From assembly GCF_035046485.1 (NCBI RefSeq), contig NC_085137.1, forward strand, positions 3,759,977 to 3,823,976: DNA of 64,000 nt. The letters are read 5' to 3'. Position 1 is the first letter of the stretch. Each line of letters begins with the position of its first letter. Source of the stretch: Aedes albopictus (Eukaryota > Arthropoda > Insecta > Diptera > Culicidae). Both the position numbers and the translations under genes were made by a program. The notes under the pieces are model-generated. The model made no database searches. It saw only the letters and a list, made by a program, of their open reading frames with translations, and had not been told where the DNA came from. Shown here piece after piece: positions 45,813 through 57,359 of the stretch.

Positions 45813-47715
45813 TTTTTAATTTAATTACTGCAATATGCTGTTCCATAGCTGGAAGCAGTTATGACTAGGGTTCATTTTGGTAGAAGATTTGATTTTTGTA
45901 CAATACTAACAAACAGTTCAAAATACATATTGTGGGATGCTGGAAATGTTAATTCGTACGCAATAATAATCATAATATTTATGCTAAAAGAGACTGCTTA
46001 TGCGATGCCACCAATGCTGGTATCAGCGGTACGTTGTACATTGTAAGTTACATATAAGCATGTCTTACTTCAAATTCTGCTGAATAAGATTTTGGCAACG
46101 ATTGGTGAATTAGCATTCTTATTGCGTGCTAAGCATTCTACTACACACTTGTACATCTGAAGCTAAGAAAGTAGTTACTCTCATTAGATATGCTATCTCC
46201 ATATTTCCATAATCCACATCTAGAGCAAAAGAAAGTTGGGAAACTATGTGTTAAAAATGGCACTTTGGTGTGCGGTTCGCCCATATTTCGTCCCAATCCC
46301 AATGTGAGGAAGAAAACATAAATATTGAGATCTACTTCTAACGGCCAGATTGCATTGCACACTCAGACATCGCGTCTCTCGTGGTAATCTACAAACCCGA
46401 CTTAATTACGTTATTTCATGCCGCGTGCTCCATGCTAATCCCTTGTTGGTGCGATGATAATGTCTAATGTGAGGGAACGCAGCAACCCATCGGATAAGCC
46501 TACTGGGGTTTCCATGTACCGGGTTTCCTGATCTGCATTTTGTTTTGGATTACACTTTAAAATGCGTTTGCTTCCAATGCGTTTTCGATTCATGATGTGG
46601 TTATCTTGCTTTCGTAATCGTTGGCTTTCATTCAAATTGTGAGCTGCCGCCGTTGGGAAATGATGTTTTGATGCTTTGAATGTTTTGTCCGCTATTTACG
46701 ATACGACGGTCTGGTTATCTCAAATTTATCGCCAGGTTTGAAGCTTCTGCGTAAATTAACATGCCTTTGGTGCTCGGTAAAGTGCCTGAAAGGGTGTGAA
46801 ATGCGTGCTTTGTGATCGTATTTACGGATGTTTAGAATATGATTTAGCATAATTTATGTAAACGCTCTCTTGTGCATAATTGCCTATTATTTCTGAGAGG
46901 AATAGGCTTTTTAAGTGCTTGAGAAATGAGTTTGAGAGGAGATGGACAAACTTTGCCTTCTCATTATTTTCTTCATTGTGAATCTTGCGATGGTGACATT
47001 TCAACCATTTTACGTCGAGAGTACAAAGGGTAGTAAAACCACAAGGCTTATTACCATGCCTACTAATTTAATGCAAACGCTAGACTTGGAAGAACTTGAA
47101 ATTCACAAGTAAAACCAAAGTAACGTCTTTAACTCTCATATCAATTTCAGTTACAGCATGTTGCACGATGTCATGCATGCATGTAGCCTTATTGCCGAGT
47201 GAAGAAAAAAAAGATCAACAAAGGTGATAAATAAATAGGGCCACTTGCACTTGCTAATAGAAATTGTGCAATTTAAATTTGGAAAGCACTTTGAAACGCA
47301 TGCGATCGGCCCATCAATTTACCCTAGATGACATGAGTGATAATGGCTGCAGTCGCTTTCTCACATCACATTGCAGTACGGGAAGAGTAGGCTGTTATGA
47401 TGAGATACAGGTTTTGTTTTGCATGGCAAATTAAGAGCAAATCAAGAAGACGCAGAAATATGTATCGTCGGGAAATCGAAAAACTTAAGCTTGATCGACC
47501 GACCGTATTGTTGAATACGTTGAATACTACCCAAATTTTGAACAGTTTCTGAATATCGTTTTGTTAATCGATGCACAGATTTATTTACAAAATTTAGAAT
47601 ATTTTCCATAAAACAAAATAAGTGAAAGTTTTGTGTAGCTGTTGGCACGAAAATTGCACAATTCTTAGGGATATTTCTAATAGTTTCGGGGGATTTCAAG
47701 AGGTTTAACGAACAT
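45813..47715. other. Unassigned, low repeat content
   Basis: This is one of the least repetitive-looking stretches. Short frames on both strands have no recognisable domain, and I can support no gene. Confidence 0.4.
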
Positions 47716-47777
47716 AAGTACTATAGGTTAATAAAGATGAAAAAAAAAAAAAAAAAAAAAAAAAAGTACTATAGGTT
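47716..47777 (+). mobile_element. Minimal retroposed poly(A) tail with 14-bp duplication
   Basis: AAGTACTATAGGTT occurs at 47716-47729 and 47764-47777. Between them lie AATAAAGATG and about 24 A. A polyadenylation signal plus poly(A) flanked by a 14-bp duplication is what remains after an extremely 5'-truncated retroposition. Confidence 0.75.
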
Positions 47778-47779
47778 TT

Positions 47780-48530
47780 CAAGGGGTTTCCGGGGCGTTT
47801 CAGTGGGGGTACAATGGATTTAAGGGGTGTTGCAGGAGATTTCAGAAGCGTGCCTTCAGTGCTTTCAGGGGCGTTTCAAGACGTTTCAGGGGGTTGCAGG
47901 AGATTTCAGGGATGTTACAGACGTGTACCAGGACGTTTCAGGGGAGTTCCAGATGTTTCAGGGGTGTTTCAAGAATTTCAATGGGTTTCAAGGGCATTTT
48001 AGGGGCGTTTCATGGGCGCTCCAGGAATTTTGAGGCCTTCCACGGCGTTTCAAAGGATTTCAGAGGCGTTCCTGACTTGCAAAAAACTAGCATAAGGTTA
48101 AAATTTTCGAAAATAGAAAGGTTTAAATAATAGATGCAGAAATTTTAAAAGGCGTTTCAGGGGTTTTCAATAGTTTTCCTGGAAATTTTCCCAAGGCGTT
48201 TAAAGAGGTTTTAGGGACGTTCCAGTGGTTTTCAAGCAATTTCAAGGTTCTATGTTTCAGGGGCATTCCAGGGAAGGCGTTTCAGGGGTATTCAAGGGCA
48301 TTCCAGGGATTTCGGGGACGTTCCAGGTGATTTCAGTGGCGTTGTAGGGGTATGAGGAATGTTCCAGGGGATTTCATATGTGTTCCAAGGCACATCAGGA
48401 TCATTCCAAGAATGTTCTGGTGATTTTCAGGAGCGTTCTAGGGGTATTCCAGGGATTTCCATTGGTTTCCAAGGGTGTTGCAGAGTGTTTCAATGGGATT
48501 CAGGGACATTACAGGGGTTTTAGGCACTTA
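47780..48530 (+). repeat. GTTTCAGGGG-type minisatellite
   Basis: Units of 12-15 bp with core GTTTCAGGGG or GTTCCAGGG recur throughout. Open frames at 47814-48130 come from the period. Confidence 0.85.
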
Positions 48531-48699
48531 CCAAAACTCCTACGTTGTGTTGTGCAACTTGAGTCGTTTTAGCAGCAGCGATGTAAACAAACGGCTGCGG
48601 GGCAGTAAATACAAGAAGGTCTCGGGTTTCTCCTTTACAGGTTCCAGCGGGCAGCAGCAGCAGTTACGGCGACAACGATCACGACCAGCACTCAGGCGA

Positions 48700-49140
48700 A
48701 ATTCGCATGATCTGGGATGCTAGGGCAGCCGTGAACGGAATCTCGTTCTACTTAGTACTACTGAAAGGTCCCGACCAACTTACATCCCTCCCCAGCGTTC
48801 TAGTACGGTTTCGCCAGTTCTAGGTAGGTGTCTGCTCTAGTATAAAGGAGATGTTCCACCAAATCCTTATACGCAATGAAGATCGCAACTCACAGAGGTT
48901 CCTTTGGCGTAGCGATGCGTCCGAAACACCTGAAGTGTATCTGATGGATGTTGCTACGTTCGACTCGGCATGCTCCCCGGCATCAGCCCAATAGATTAAA
49001 AACAAGAATGGCAAGAACTTTAAATAGGCGTACCCCCCAGCAATGGAAGGCATTGTGGATAATCACGGCTCTCTTGAAAGTTATGAGTCCACAGAGGAGG
49101 AGGCACTTAAAGTGTCCCAGGAACCCGGGTAGAGGAAAAG
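48700..49140 (+). pseudogene. BEL/Pao reverse transcriptase remnant
   Basis: Plus-strand translation shows the order typical of BEL/Pao RT: IRMIWDARAAVNG, LLKGPDQLTSLPSVL, IKEMFHQILIRNEDRNSQRF, YLMDVATFDSACSP and MEGIVDNH. In-frame stops break it (for example before the EMFHQ block and after SPASAQ), so it is dead. The segment continues into 49448 onward once the MITE at 49150-49440 is discounted. Confidence 0.85.
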
Positions 49141-49149
49141 AGCTCAATA

Positions 49150-49440
49150 ATAGCATATTTTGATATGAAGATCAAAAAGTGATATTGGTTTGATTAATAT
49201 AAGAGATAAAAGATCTAATAATAACATCGAAAATATATTCCTGGAACTTCACCATCATATCATATTGAGATCTTGTAAGATCTAACCAATAGCAGCGAGC
49301 AGCGTTTGATCTTGAAATATCAAATTTTGATATTGTGCAGATGTTCCAGGAACATTTTTTAGATATTATTTTAAGATCTTTTATCTCTTATATCAATCAA
49401 ACCTATATCATGTTCTGATCGTCAGTATATCACCTTTAAC
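49150..49440. mobile_element. Palindromic MITE inside the BEL/Pao pol
   Basis: Arms of about 80 bp are inverted (TTTGATT.ATATAAGAGAT and AAAGATCTTA blocks). The family matches 40740-41165 in inverse orientation, including TAAGATCTAACCAATAGCAG. The BEL reading resumes directly to the right, so the MITE inserted after the retroelement. Confidence 0.8.
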
Positions 49441-49447
49441 TGGGAAA

Positions 49448-50160
49448 TGCGTTTCATGCATGAGCAAGGTGATTTCGAGCTAAGGAATTAGTTATTCAAG
49501 CGCAGTGAAGTTCATACCACTTTAGGTGAAGTTTCGCAACGGACAAGCAAAGTGACTTCGACCGGGTACTTGGGCTTCTGTGGTTGACACAGGAAGACTT
49601 CTTCAGTTTCTCGACCAAGATGAAGGATGAAATCACCGAGCTGTTGCATTGGTGAGTGTGCGTACAGTGCAGTAGCGTATTTTCGGACGTCGAACCCGGA
49701 TGGACTACCAGAATGTGTGCTTGTTGCATCGAAAGCAAAGGTGGCTCCTTTGAGGACCGAGTCCATAACTCGATTGCTTCAGGCCGCAGTCATGGGCGCT
49801 CGACTGCCGCAGTTCGTGGAAGAAAACCTTACTCTACATTTCTCAAGGAAAGTCTTTTGGAGTGACTCAGCTATCGCTTTCTCTTGGCTGTGAGCTAACC
49901 ATCGACGATAACAATTCGTCGCGTGCAGGTTCGATGAATTACTGTCCATCACCGATATCAGAAACAGGCGATGCGTTCCAACCAAACAGAACCCAGCGGA
50001 CCTCGCAACAAAGTGGAGAAACGCCTAACCTAACGGCCAACGCCATATGGTTCGAAGGTTCCACATTTCTTCAATTATTGGAATCCAAATGGCTAGTAGG
50101 TACAGAAAACGTCGAAGACACCCACAGAAGAAGAGCTACGCCCCTGTTATGCACAAAAAG
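49448..50160 (+). pseudogene. BEL/Pao connection and RNase H remnant
   Basis: Ordered plus-strand pieces are MHEQGDFELRN, DRVLGLLWLTQEDFFSFS, AYSAVAYFRTSN, KVAPLRTESITRLLQAAVMG, FWSDSAIAFSWL, then PTKQNPADLATKW and WFEGSTFLQLLESKW in shifted frames. These match the conserved BEL/Pao RNase H-like and connection segments. Several frameshifts and stops are present. Confidence 0.85.
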
Positions 50161-51127
50161 CTACGAGTATTCATGTACGTCTGGTAGAACTTAAGCGCTT
50201 CTCTGAGCATATCCGAGCTACTCGGGGTATCGCCGTTTTACGTTTCGTTGGGAACCTCAAGCAGAAAGTAACACGACAAGAGGGATTCGTTGGTCTACTA
50301 TATACGGAAGAACTAGTACGAGCAGAATATCTGCTTATCTGTGAGTCACAGTGGTAGTCTTTTCCGGAAGTGATAGTGTTTCTTGAACGCAACCGATCGA
50401 AGCCGAACGCCGAGCAAGATTTCTGGGAAAAGGTAGTGCTCTATATCAACTATGTCCAATTTTAGATGCCAATGGCAGAATCGAAGCGGCCCCAAACGTC
50501 AATGTGCAAACAAAACTTCCAGTGATCCTCCCGCGGAAGCACAAGTTCACTTAATTACTATTGGACAACTACCATCGTAGATATCTGCACAGTAACGTGG
50601 AGACAATAGTGAATGAGGTCCGCCTGCATTCCGAGACTCGAATTGGTGGTTAAAGCTGTAGCTAAAGCTTGTCAATGGTGGCGGGTCTACAAAAGTGCAC
50701 CGGAGATTCCCCATATGGCGCCACTACCACTAGCAAGAATGGCTTCCAGACACCCACACATGCCTGGATATCTTTGGACCGATCGAAGTGGCCAACAATC
50801 TTACCACAGATTCGAGCATCAAATGCATTCGGCTATTAATTTGTCGAAGAGGAGCACCAGTTGAGATTCCAACATCGGGACCAACTGTCTAGGTGCCGCA
50901 AGACTTCTGAGAGATCAAATTGAGCAGTTGACCGTAACGCTCACGGGTACCGCTACTAAGTGGGTATTCGATCCGCCCGGAACTCCGCTAATGGGAGCTG
51001 GTGGTCCGCTTAATCAAAACAGCCGTAGAAACGGCATACAACAACAACCGCAAGCTGAATGACGAGACGCTGGAAACGTTCATGGTGGAAACCCAAGCTA
51101 TCGTGAATAATCGTGTTCTCACACATC
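50161..51127 (+). pseudogene. BEL/Pao integrase remnant
   Basis: Recognisable blocks in changing frames are VELKRFSEHIRATRGIAVLR, LYQLCPILDANGRIEAAPN, LPVILPRKHKFT with a following H....H (zinc-binding region), PHMAPLP, LGAARLLRDQIEQL, TKWVFDPPGTPLMGAG and ETQAIVNNRVLTHL. The order and motifs are those of BEL/Pao integrase. Multiple stops and frameshifts make it non-functional. Confidence 0.85.
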
Positions 51128-51380
51128 TGTAGGGATCATGAGGGATAATAAATATAGGATAGCAATATAATCCTGTTCAAGAAACTATGACATAAGAAAA
51201 TGCATCAAAGAGTGGAGATTGTAATTCTAAAGACCGTCGTTATAGAGAAAGTTGTATCATAGTAGGCGTCTAATCAGGATTCGAAAAGAAACGTCAGTAT
51301 GTTGGTTGGCTTTCGCGATAATAAACGTGTTTCAAAGAAAAATATGATGTGATTTGAATTGAAAATGAAATCATTCACAG
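51128..51380 (+). mobile_element. TAGGGATCATGAGGG element inside the integrase remnant
   Basis: It interrupts the BEL/Pao coding exactly between VNNRVLTHL and LPLTSEKCEALTP, and is a shorter relative of 39960-41300. The right edge is uncertain. Confidence 0.6.
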
Positions 51381-51384
51381 AAAC

Positions 51385-51780
51385 GACCCAAAAATATTCC
51401 AACCACAAAAATATCTACCGCTAACGTCGGAGAAATGCGAAGCACTCACTCCAACTCATTTTTGGCTGGACAATTTGAGCGAAGTCAAGCAAAGTGCTGC
51501 CGAAGTAACGGATCCAGCAGGAGCTCTCCGCTCATCATGGCACCAAGTTCAGCTCCAGCTCGACATGTTTCGAAGAAGGTGGCTTAAAGAGTATTTGCCG
51601 ACGCTGACGAGACGACCGGAGCGGTGTGACGAAGCAAAAGCAGTGAAGGAAGAAAACGAATGGACAAGAGGCGTTATTGTCGTAACGATTCAAAGGGCTT
51701 ATGGGAGAATACGGCAAGCATGACGGCAAGCTATTGTTCATACTACGAGCGGGCTATCGGTGGCTAGGTTGGCAGTACTA
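51385..51780 (+). pseudogene. BEL/Pao integrase C-terminal remnant
   Basis: LTSEKCEALTPTHFWL and RRRWLKEYLPTLTRRPER followed by RGVIVVTIQRAYGRIRQA match the conserved EALTP.HFL and W..EYLP.L blocks and the C-terminal beta domain of BEL/Pao integrases. A frameshift follows. Confidence 0.85.
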
Positions 51781-51812
51781 AAAAGGTTTGTAAACCTAGA
51801 CCTGGTGGCCAA

Positions 51813-51982
51813 TGTTACGGGGGAGTGGATGTTGATACTGGCAACACTTCTGGTCGCGCTCCGATGACGGCCTTAGCGAACCGTCAAACAATCGTCAGGA
51901 AGACTTTGACAGTAGAAGAATTGAAGTTAACGGGTAATTGTTCACCCGATTTATATATTATCAACTTGATTAATTTATGGCT
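51813..51982 (+). repeat. Probable 3' LTR start of the BEL/Pao element
   Basis: TGTTACGGGGGAGTGGATGT immediately follows the end of pol, begins with TG and is typical for mosquito Pao-type LTR starts. The LTR is cut by the palindromic element from 51983. No matching 5' LTR is seen in the window. Confidence 0.6.
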
Positions 51983-52806
51983 ATATCGGTCTTTTTTTAC
52001 TCATAGTATAAGGGAGTAGAGATCAAAGAGAATAATGAAATGATAGATATGAAAGTATTTGCTCGGTAGCGAACAAGTCTGGAGCTCGATTTGAATATAG
52101 GTCGTATGTGCTTTTGTCGATTAAAAATTCGATCAGTTGGATTCGCTTATTATAGCGAGAACCGTTGAAATTGAGCAAAGTTGATACATACAGCAGAATC
52201 CTCACAAAACAGGCTTTCTGTTCCATCATCAAAAGTTTGCAAAATATCTGTCATATTGCTACAATGACTAAAATAAACTGATCGATTTTTATGTCGACAA
52301 AAGCACATACGACCTATTCAAATCGAGCTCCAGAAGTGTGAAAATTTTATAGAAGGTGATATTAGGCAAGAAGGCCATGTATTGAACGAATACATCGAAT
52401 GCGTGAAACCTCTGCCGTACATAAGACCTGTGCTTTTTAACGGATCGCCTTGGTTGGTAGTTCATACCACCTTATACCAAGTATACCAGGTATACCAAGA
52501 CTGGCAAAAGTTTCAGGCACCCGACTACCTATGTATTGTTCTGTTTTCATCACCACAAGTTCTATGGATCGGTAGCTTTTTTAGAATGAACTATCAACCA
52601 AGCCGATCTGTTCAAAAGCACAGGTCGTACGGCAGAAGTTTCATGCATTCGATGTATTCGTTCAATACATGGTCTACTTGCCTAATTTCACCTTCTATAA
52701 AAATTTTAACGCTTGTTCGCAACCTAGCGAATACTATCATATCTATCATTTCATTATCTACTTTGATCTCTACTCCCTTACACTCTGAGTAGAAAAAGAT
52801 CGATAT
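51983..52806. mobile_element. Large palindromic element with a nested MITE in its left arm
   Basis: ATATCGGTCTTTTTTTACTC at the left and GAGTAGAAAAAGATCGATAT at the right are inverted. Arms of about 180-200 bp (including AAGGGAGTAGAGATCAAAG and ATGTATTGAACGAATACATC) align once 52079-52337 is removed from the left arm. The same end motif appears at 54646-54670. Confidence 0.8.
52079..52333. mobile_element. Nested MITE, ends CTGGAGCTCGATTTGAATA, AAGT duplication
   Basis: About 43 bp at each end are inverted, continuing to GTCGTATGTGCTTTTGTCGA. AAGT is present on both sides (52075-52078, 52334-52337), and the opposite arm of the host palindrome shows the empty site. Confidence 0.85.
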
Positions 52807-53060
52807 TAGCATTAGCGTTAGCATTAAGCAAGTCGCACAAATTCGTAGGTGGTACAGCCCTGGATCGCTGTTATGAGGGTTGCATCCTTCCTGTCCGTTA
52901 CCAAAGCACAAAGATTTGGGACTAATCTCTGACTCTTAGACAAGATTGACGCAATCCTCCAACGGTCGAGTGCTGTCCTGGCCACGTCCTTGCGACAGCC
53001 GAGGGATGGGAAAGGAAGAATAGTTGGACACCTATGAAAGTACATAGAGACCTCTACATT
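52807..53060 (-). repeat. Likely dispersed repeat with TTAGCATTAGCGTTAGCATT
   Basis: I recall TTAGCATTAGCGTTAGCATT next to TCGCACAAATTCGTAGGTGG from Aedes repeats. There is no second copy in this window to prove it. Confidence 0.4.
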
Positions 53061-54460
53061 CTTTCAGGCCTAGGCGTCACGGGAATTTGGGTGTTAGTGG
53101 AAGGGTAAAGTTCAAAGGAAACGTTTGGTCAACGTTGGGTCAACGTTTAGGTGCACAAAATATTTTTTGGTTGATGCCGGGTTTCCAACTTGATCCTCTT
53201 TGAACACCCAATTTTCATATCTAAAATAGAAAAGGAAAAATGATAGATTTACCTGAATCCTCCTATATGTTAATAATAGTATATTTACCTGAATCCTCCA
53301 GGAATAAAACGTTTATAAATAGTAAACAATAAAACAGAACGAAAAAATAGAGCAAATTGTATGAAATATTGATCTTGCTATGATCAAATATTTCATTCTG
53401 GAAACAGCCAGATCAAAATGTAAGTTTGAATGCTATGATTTCCATAAATCACATAAAACATTCTGAAGGTTATAGAGGGTACTCAACTGGTATACCATAA
53501 AAAAGCTGCGCACGCCAGCGATAACAATGTACTCGAGCACTGTGTTCAAAATCCCTGTGAGAGTGAGCAGGAGAGTACCAAAATAGGACTCGCAGTAAAA
53601 GTCAAGAAACAAAAGAATGTTGCCAACATACACAGGCTAATGACCACCTGAGAATTATAGCTGTAATTATTGAGAGTGATAGATTCACCTAGTTACATGC
53701 AACAGTGTCACTCTGATCTGCCGCCATCTGCAAAGGATACGGGAGAGAACCTGCTGATGACCAAATTATCCCATCCCCCATCATACGCATCGAACAGTCT
53801 TTAAGCCAGTATTCAAAATTATATTTTCATCATGAAACCACTGAACGCTCGGTTCGGAGAGAAAGATACCAATGGTCAGCAAACTCCATGGACTTCTGCA
53901 CAAACCCTCGCTTACCCGCCCGCACAGAAAACCCAACGTCTGAGCGAAGTGGCACTGCCTAAACGTCAAAACATTATTAAGCGTAAGCAAGCAGGTCAGC
54001 ATAATGTCTTGAAGAAGTCCATTGACTCTCTACGCCCTAGAAGCGCCGTCGTCGATCCCCGAGAAATCAAAAGATACTATCCACTCAACTAATTCTTCAG
54101 TATAACAAAGATTGGAAATTTCTCACCCGGATAGCGTTTCCTAGTCGATGATCCACCCACCACCGGTGCCGTATGTCGATGTTTCCCCGGTTCACCAGAC
54201 ACACACAATTCACCCACTGCAGAAGAAAAAACACTTCAATTTCTTCCAAGTCTTCCTGCGAAACTCCGATTTAAGAAAAAATCTCACTTTGGCATGGATC
54301 CGGATCTGTAACCGTAGCGCTAACAGGAATTTCACGATTCGGCCGATGGATTCAAAACAACGGGGAGACGAAAAACCAAGTTATTTCCGGATGTTACGCG
54401 GAAAATGCAGAATATAAACAAACATCAACTGCCATTTCAAATTAATAGTGAACTGTCCAC
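53061..54460. other. Unassigned
   Basis: The 86-codon frame at 53832-54092 is rich in Lys, Pro and Gln and has no recognised domain or context, so I do not call it a gene. Confidence 0.4.
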
Positions 54461-54465
54461 TCTGA

Positions 54466-54646
54466 TGTCGAATTCGTTTTTGAACCTGGGTTGGAACTGG
54501 ATTGGCGGAAAATGTGTAAACAAACAGACGTCAAACAAACTCAAACAAACTTTAGTACAAGCGAAACCGAAGTCGGGTTGGGGTTGAAACTGTGATCTCA
54601 TCCAGTTCCAACCCAGGTTGGAACTGAATCAAAAACGAATTCGACA
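54466..54646. mobile_element. Palindromic MITE, TGTCGAATTCGTTTTTGA ends
   Basis: TGTCGAATTCGTTTTTGA...CCTGGGTTGGAACTGG is inverted at the right end. A GAGTAGAAAAAGACCGATAT motif follows immediately, identical in type to the ends of 51983-52806. Confidence 0.65.
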
Positions 54647-54739
54647 TGAGTAGAAAAAGACCGATATAGCCATAAAATGATTAAGTCATACAAAGGATTT
54701 CTGTTCCACTTCTCGATATTTCCATGAGTGGATGTTAAT

Positions 54740-54990
54740 AGGTTTCGACTGGATAGTTGTTGATTTTCATGGAAAATTTCGGCTTGCAGTCTAACAATTT
54801 GCGTTGATTAATTACTGATCATCGCCGACGTTTCGGTCCGACTATTGGACCATCTTCAGGGCTCGATACACAAATCAACAAGTCACACAAATTTGTTCAA
54901 TTTTGAAACCGTCGGGTTGAAAAGGGTCACGCCGTCTGGTACACTTCTGGGCCATTCGTTCCGGTTGGGTTTGGGAAATCCCTAGCTAGT
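54740..54990 (-). other. Penelope-like or ribozyme-like motif region
   Basis: On the minus strand, CTGAAGA, a 5-bp stem (GGTCC-7 nt-GGACC), GAAA and CGTC occur in hammerhead order at 54827-54859. Sequences of this form are frequent around Penelope-like elements. No coding part is seen. Confidence 0.4.
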
Positions 54991-55038
54991 GCACAGGTAC
55001 TACCTGTCGGTGCAGACTGCCGCCTTTACTGATCCTGG

Positions 55039-55075
55039 ATGGTCCCTTCAATATCGACTCATGGAGGTTTTACTG
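55039..55075 (-). mobile_element. End fragment of the 41496-41689 MITE family
   Basis: ATCGACTCATGGAGGTTTTACTG followed by TA matches the terminus of the pogo-type MITE; the other half is absent. Confidence 0.7.
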
Positions 55076-55077
55076 TA

Positions 55078-55550
55078 GTTCCAACGGCATTCCAAGGTTT
55101 TCAGGGTCGTTTCAGGTGATTTCAGTTGCATTGCAGGGGTATCAGGAATGTTTCAGGAGGTTTCAAATGTTTTCCAAGAGCCATCAGGGGCAGTCCAGGG
55201 ATATTCCGATGAATTTCAAGAGCGTTCCAAGGATGTTTCAGGAGTTTCAGAAGTTTTAGGGGTTTTCAGGAGTATTATCGGACGTTTCAAGGGGTTTTAG
55301 GAACCTTCCAGGGCTTACAGTGATGTTTAAAGGATTTCATAGCATTCCATGGGTGTTCCGGGGGTTTTAGGGGCGTTCCAGTAGTTTCAGAGGCGTTCCA
55401 GAATTGTTCCTGTGGATTTCAGGAGCGTTCCAGGAGTTTTCAACGGATTTCAGAACTGATACAGAGGTTTTAATGCGTTCCATGTATGTTCAGGGGAATC
55501 CCAGGAGGTCGCAGGGGCTTTCCAGGGTATTTCAGAAGCGTCTCCTTAAT
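55078..55550 (+). repeat. GTTTCAGGGG-type minisatellite
   Basis: GTTTCAGG, GTTCCAGG and GATTTCAGG words recur at 12-15 bp spacing. Confidence 0.8.
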
Positions 55551-56297
55551 CCAACGAGTATTCATTCGAAATCCATCTTCAATTCTCTGAAAACTCTTGA
55601 TATTTACGCCTCTGAAATATACCTGACACCTCCGGAAACTCCACCGAAAATCTACTGAAACTCACAGGAAACTAAAAAAATATAAATCTGACATTTGTAA
55701 TAGATAACTTAGATTTACAACTCTCAATGTAAACTGTTCTACAATTAGCGCGAGAGTCGGACAACATTAGAACGAGCTAGCTTAAGAATACTTTTAACAT
55801 TTGGATTCCCGACTTCCGGTACAAATGTTTGAATTTCACTTAGAAAATTGAATTTAAGGCTATTCAAAATCAGTGGGAAGTGTAAGAAATAACTGTATCT
55901 AGACGATCACTGGAGTGGATATTTTTCTATTACCGTTCCAGTACATTCCAATATAAACTATTCAAAAATTGACAAATAACCCTAGATGCTATTTCTGTAT
56001 TGTCAGATCAGTTGCACTCACAAAAAAATCAATGAGATAAACTTCTTCAGTATCGGTTTCGATGTCTTCTATTCAAGAGAATGGCGCCAACTACGAAGAA
56101 ATGTAAGGGCAAGGAAGGAAGTGATAATTGTAATCACTTGCCCACCGCAGACTGTATATAATCTGTATATACACAAGTTTGGATGTTAGAGTGTTGTTGG
56201 GAAATGATTTTATTTTGACTGAGAATCATCTCGAATGTTGATGTTTTCTTTTTGGATAGCTCACCTCAACTAGAAAAGTATATCAAGTTTACATATA
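55551..56297. other. Unassigned
   Basis: No supported gene or element. Confidence 0.4.
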
Positions 56298-56640
56298 CTG
56301 TTGCGAACAGTATAAGCAGCACGAGCATTTTTACTCGGGTATCGCCGACGCCCGACGTCACGACCATGTGAGTGGGTTGCCGTGGCAACATACGCACCAC
56401 GCGCACTGCAATCGCAGCAGACGGGTTGGCATTTTTTAAATTGGTAGAGATTGCGCAAGGACGCTTATGGTCGTCTGTTAAAAAAACTGAAAATTAAATT
56501 GTAAATGAGTTTAGTATAAGATAAGTTTGAATAAATTAGTTTAAATTCAAAAAAGGGTGTAAGTGGTCAATCAGCGTGAAACGAACCCCTGTGCAGCAGA
56601 AAAAGTTTTGGTGACGTGACTATGGTGCAAGTGGGCTGGA
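56298..56640 (+). repeat. Possible solo LTR or LTR fragment
   Basis: It starts TGTTGCGAACAGTATAAGCA and contains an AATAAA-type signal near 56528 and TTTTGGTGACGTGAC downstream. That arrangement recalls Ty3/gypsy-type LTR-to-leader junctions. The right end and a second LTR are not identified. Confidence 0.35.
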
Positions 56641-57010
56641 ACCTGAGCCGAAACCGAAACAGGTGTTTCAACACCAACCCCTCGGTGAATTTATGAGTAC
56701 GCCTCACAAAACCAAGCAAATTATTCATATGACATGCAAATTTGGAGTTTTCTGCAACAAAACGGTCAAAAATAGGGGATCGCGAAATTGCCGCGAAATT
56801 CACAATAGCATTCTACGAAATTTAAGAAATTTTGCCGCGAATTTCCATTGTCCCTAACAATCAGTTATCAGACTAACTGTCTGATATATTTGAGTTATAG
56901 ACTTTCGAAAACATCCTTGGTGTCGAACATCATTACATCATAATGAGTTATAAATATTATGGTTTGTTATAATTATGTTATATTTTTGTTACAATTTTCT
57001 AGTTAGGATG
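56641..57010 (+). other. Unassigned, ending in GTTATAA-rich element remnant
   Basis: From about 56880 the sequence shares AT-rich GAGTTATAAATATTATG/GTTATAATTATG style motifs and a TTTCTAGT..GG end with 14877-15574. Confidence 0.4.
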
Positions 57011-57045
57011 TTAGACATACATAAACCCTAAAGTTCATTGGCACA

Positions 57046-57306
57046 AATCAGGCCAAACATTTCAATATGTCCTATCTACATTTGAGAGGCTCTCTTTGTT
57101 CACTTTCTCTTTCAAGTATTACAAAGCAATGGTACACTTCTCAACTATTTTTGCAGTACAAATCAGAAGACGATTGTTTTGACCATCGTTCAATGCAAGG
57201 AGACAATCATAATACAAATAAACAGCTGAGATATTAACGAAAGAGAGGGAAACCAAAGAGAGCCTCTCTTCTGCAGATAGGTCCTTTAGACATGTTTGGC
57301 CTGAAA
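57046..57306. mobile_element. Imperfect palindromic MITE
   Basis: CAGGCCAAACAT (left) and ATGTTTGGCCTG (right) are inverted, as are GAGAGGCTCTCTTTG at 57086-57100 and its complement near 57256. Arms of about 60-80 bp. Confidence 0.65.
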
Positions 57307-57359
57307 TGTGATGAAACATAGACAGATTGATATTGGAAATTGTGAAAAAAAAAAATAAA

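Noticed and set aside
53832..54092. 86-codon basic open frame as a small gene
   Set aside because: No recognised domain, no promoter or splice context, and a competing minus-strand frame overlaps it.
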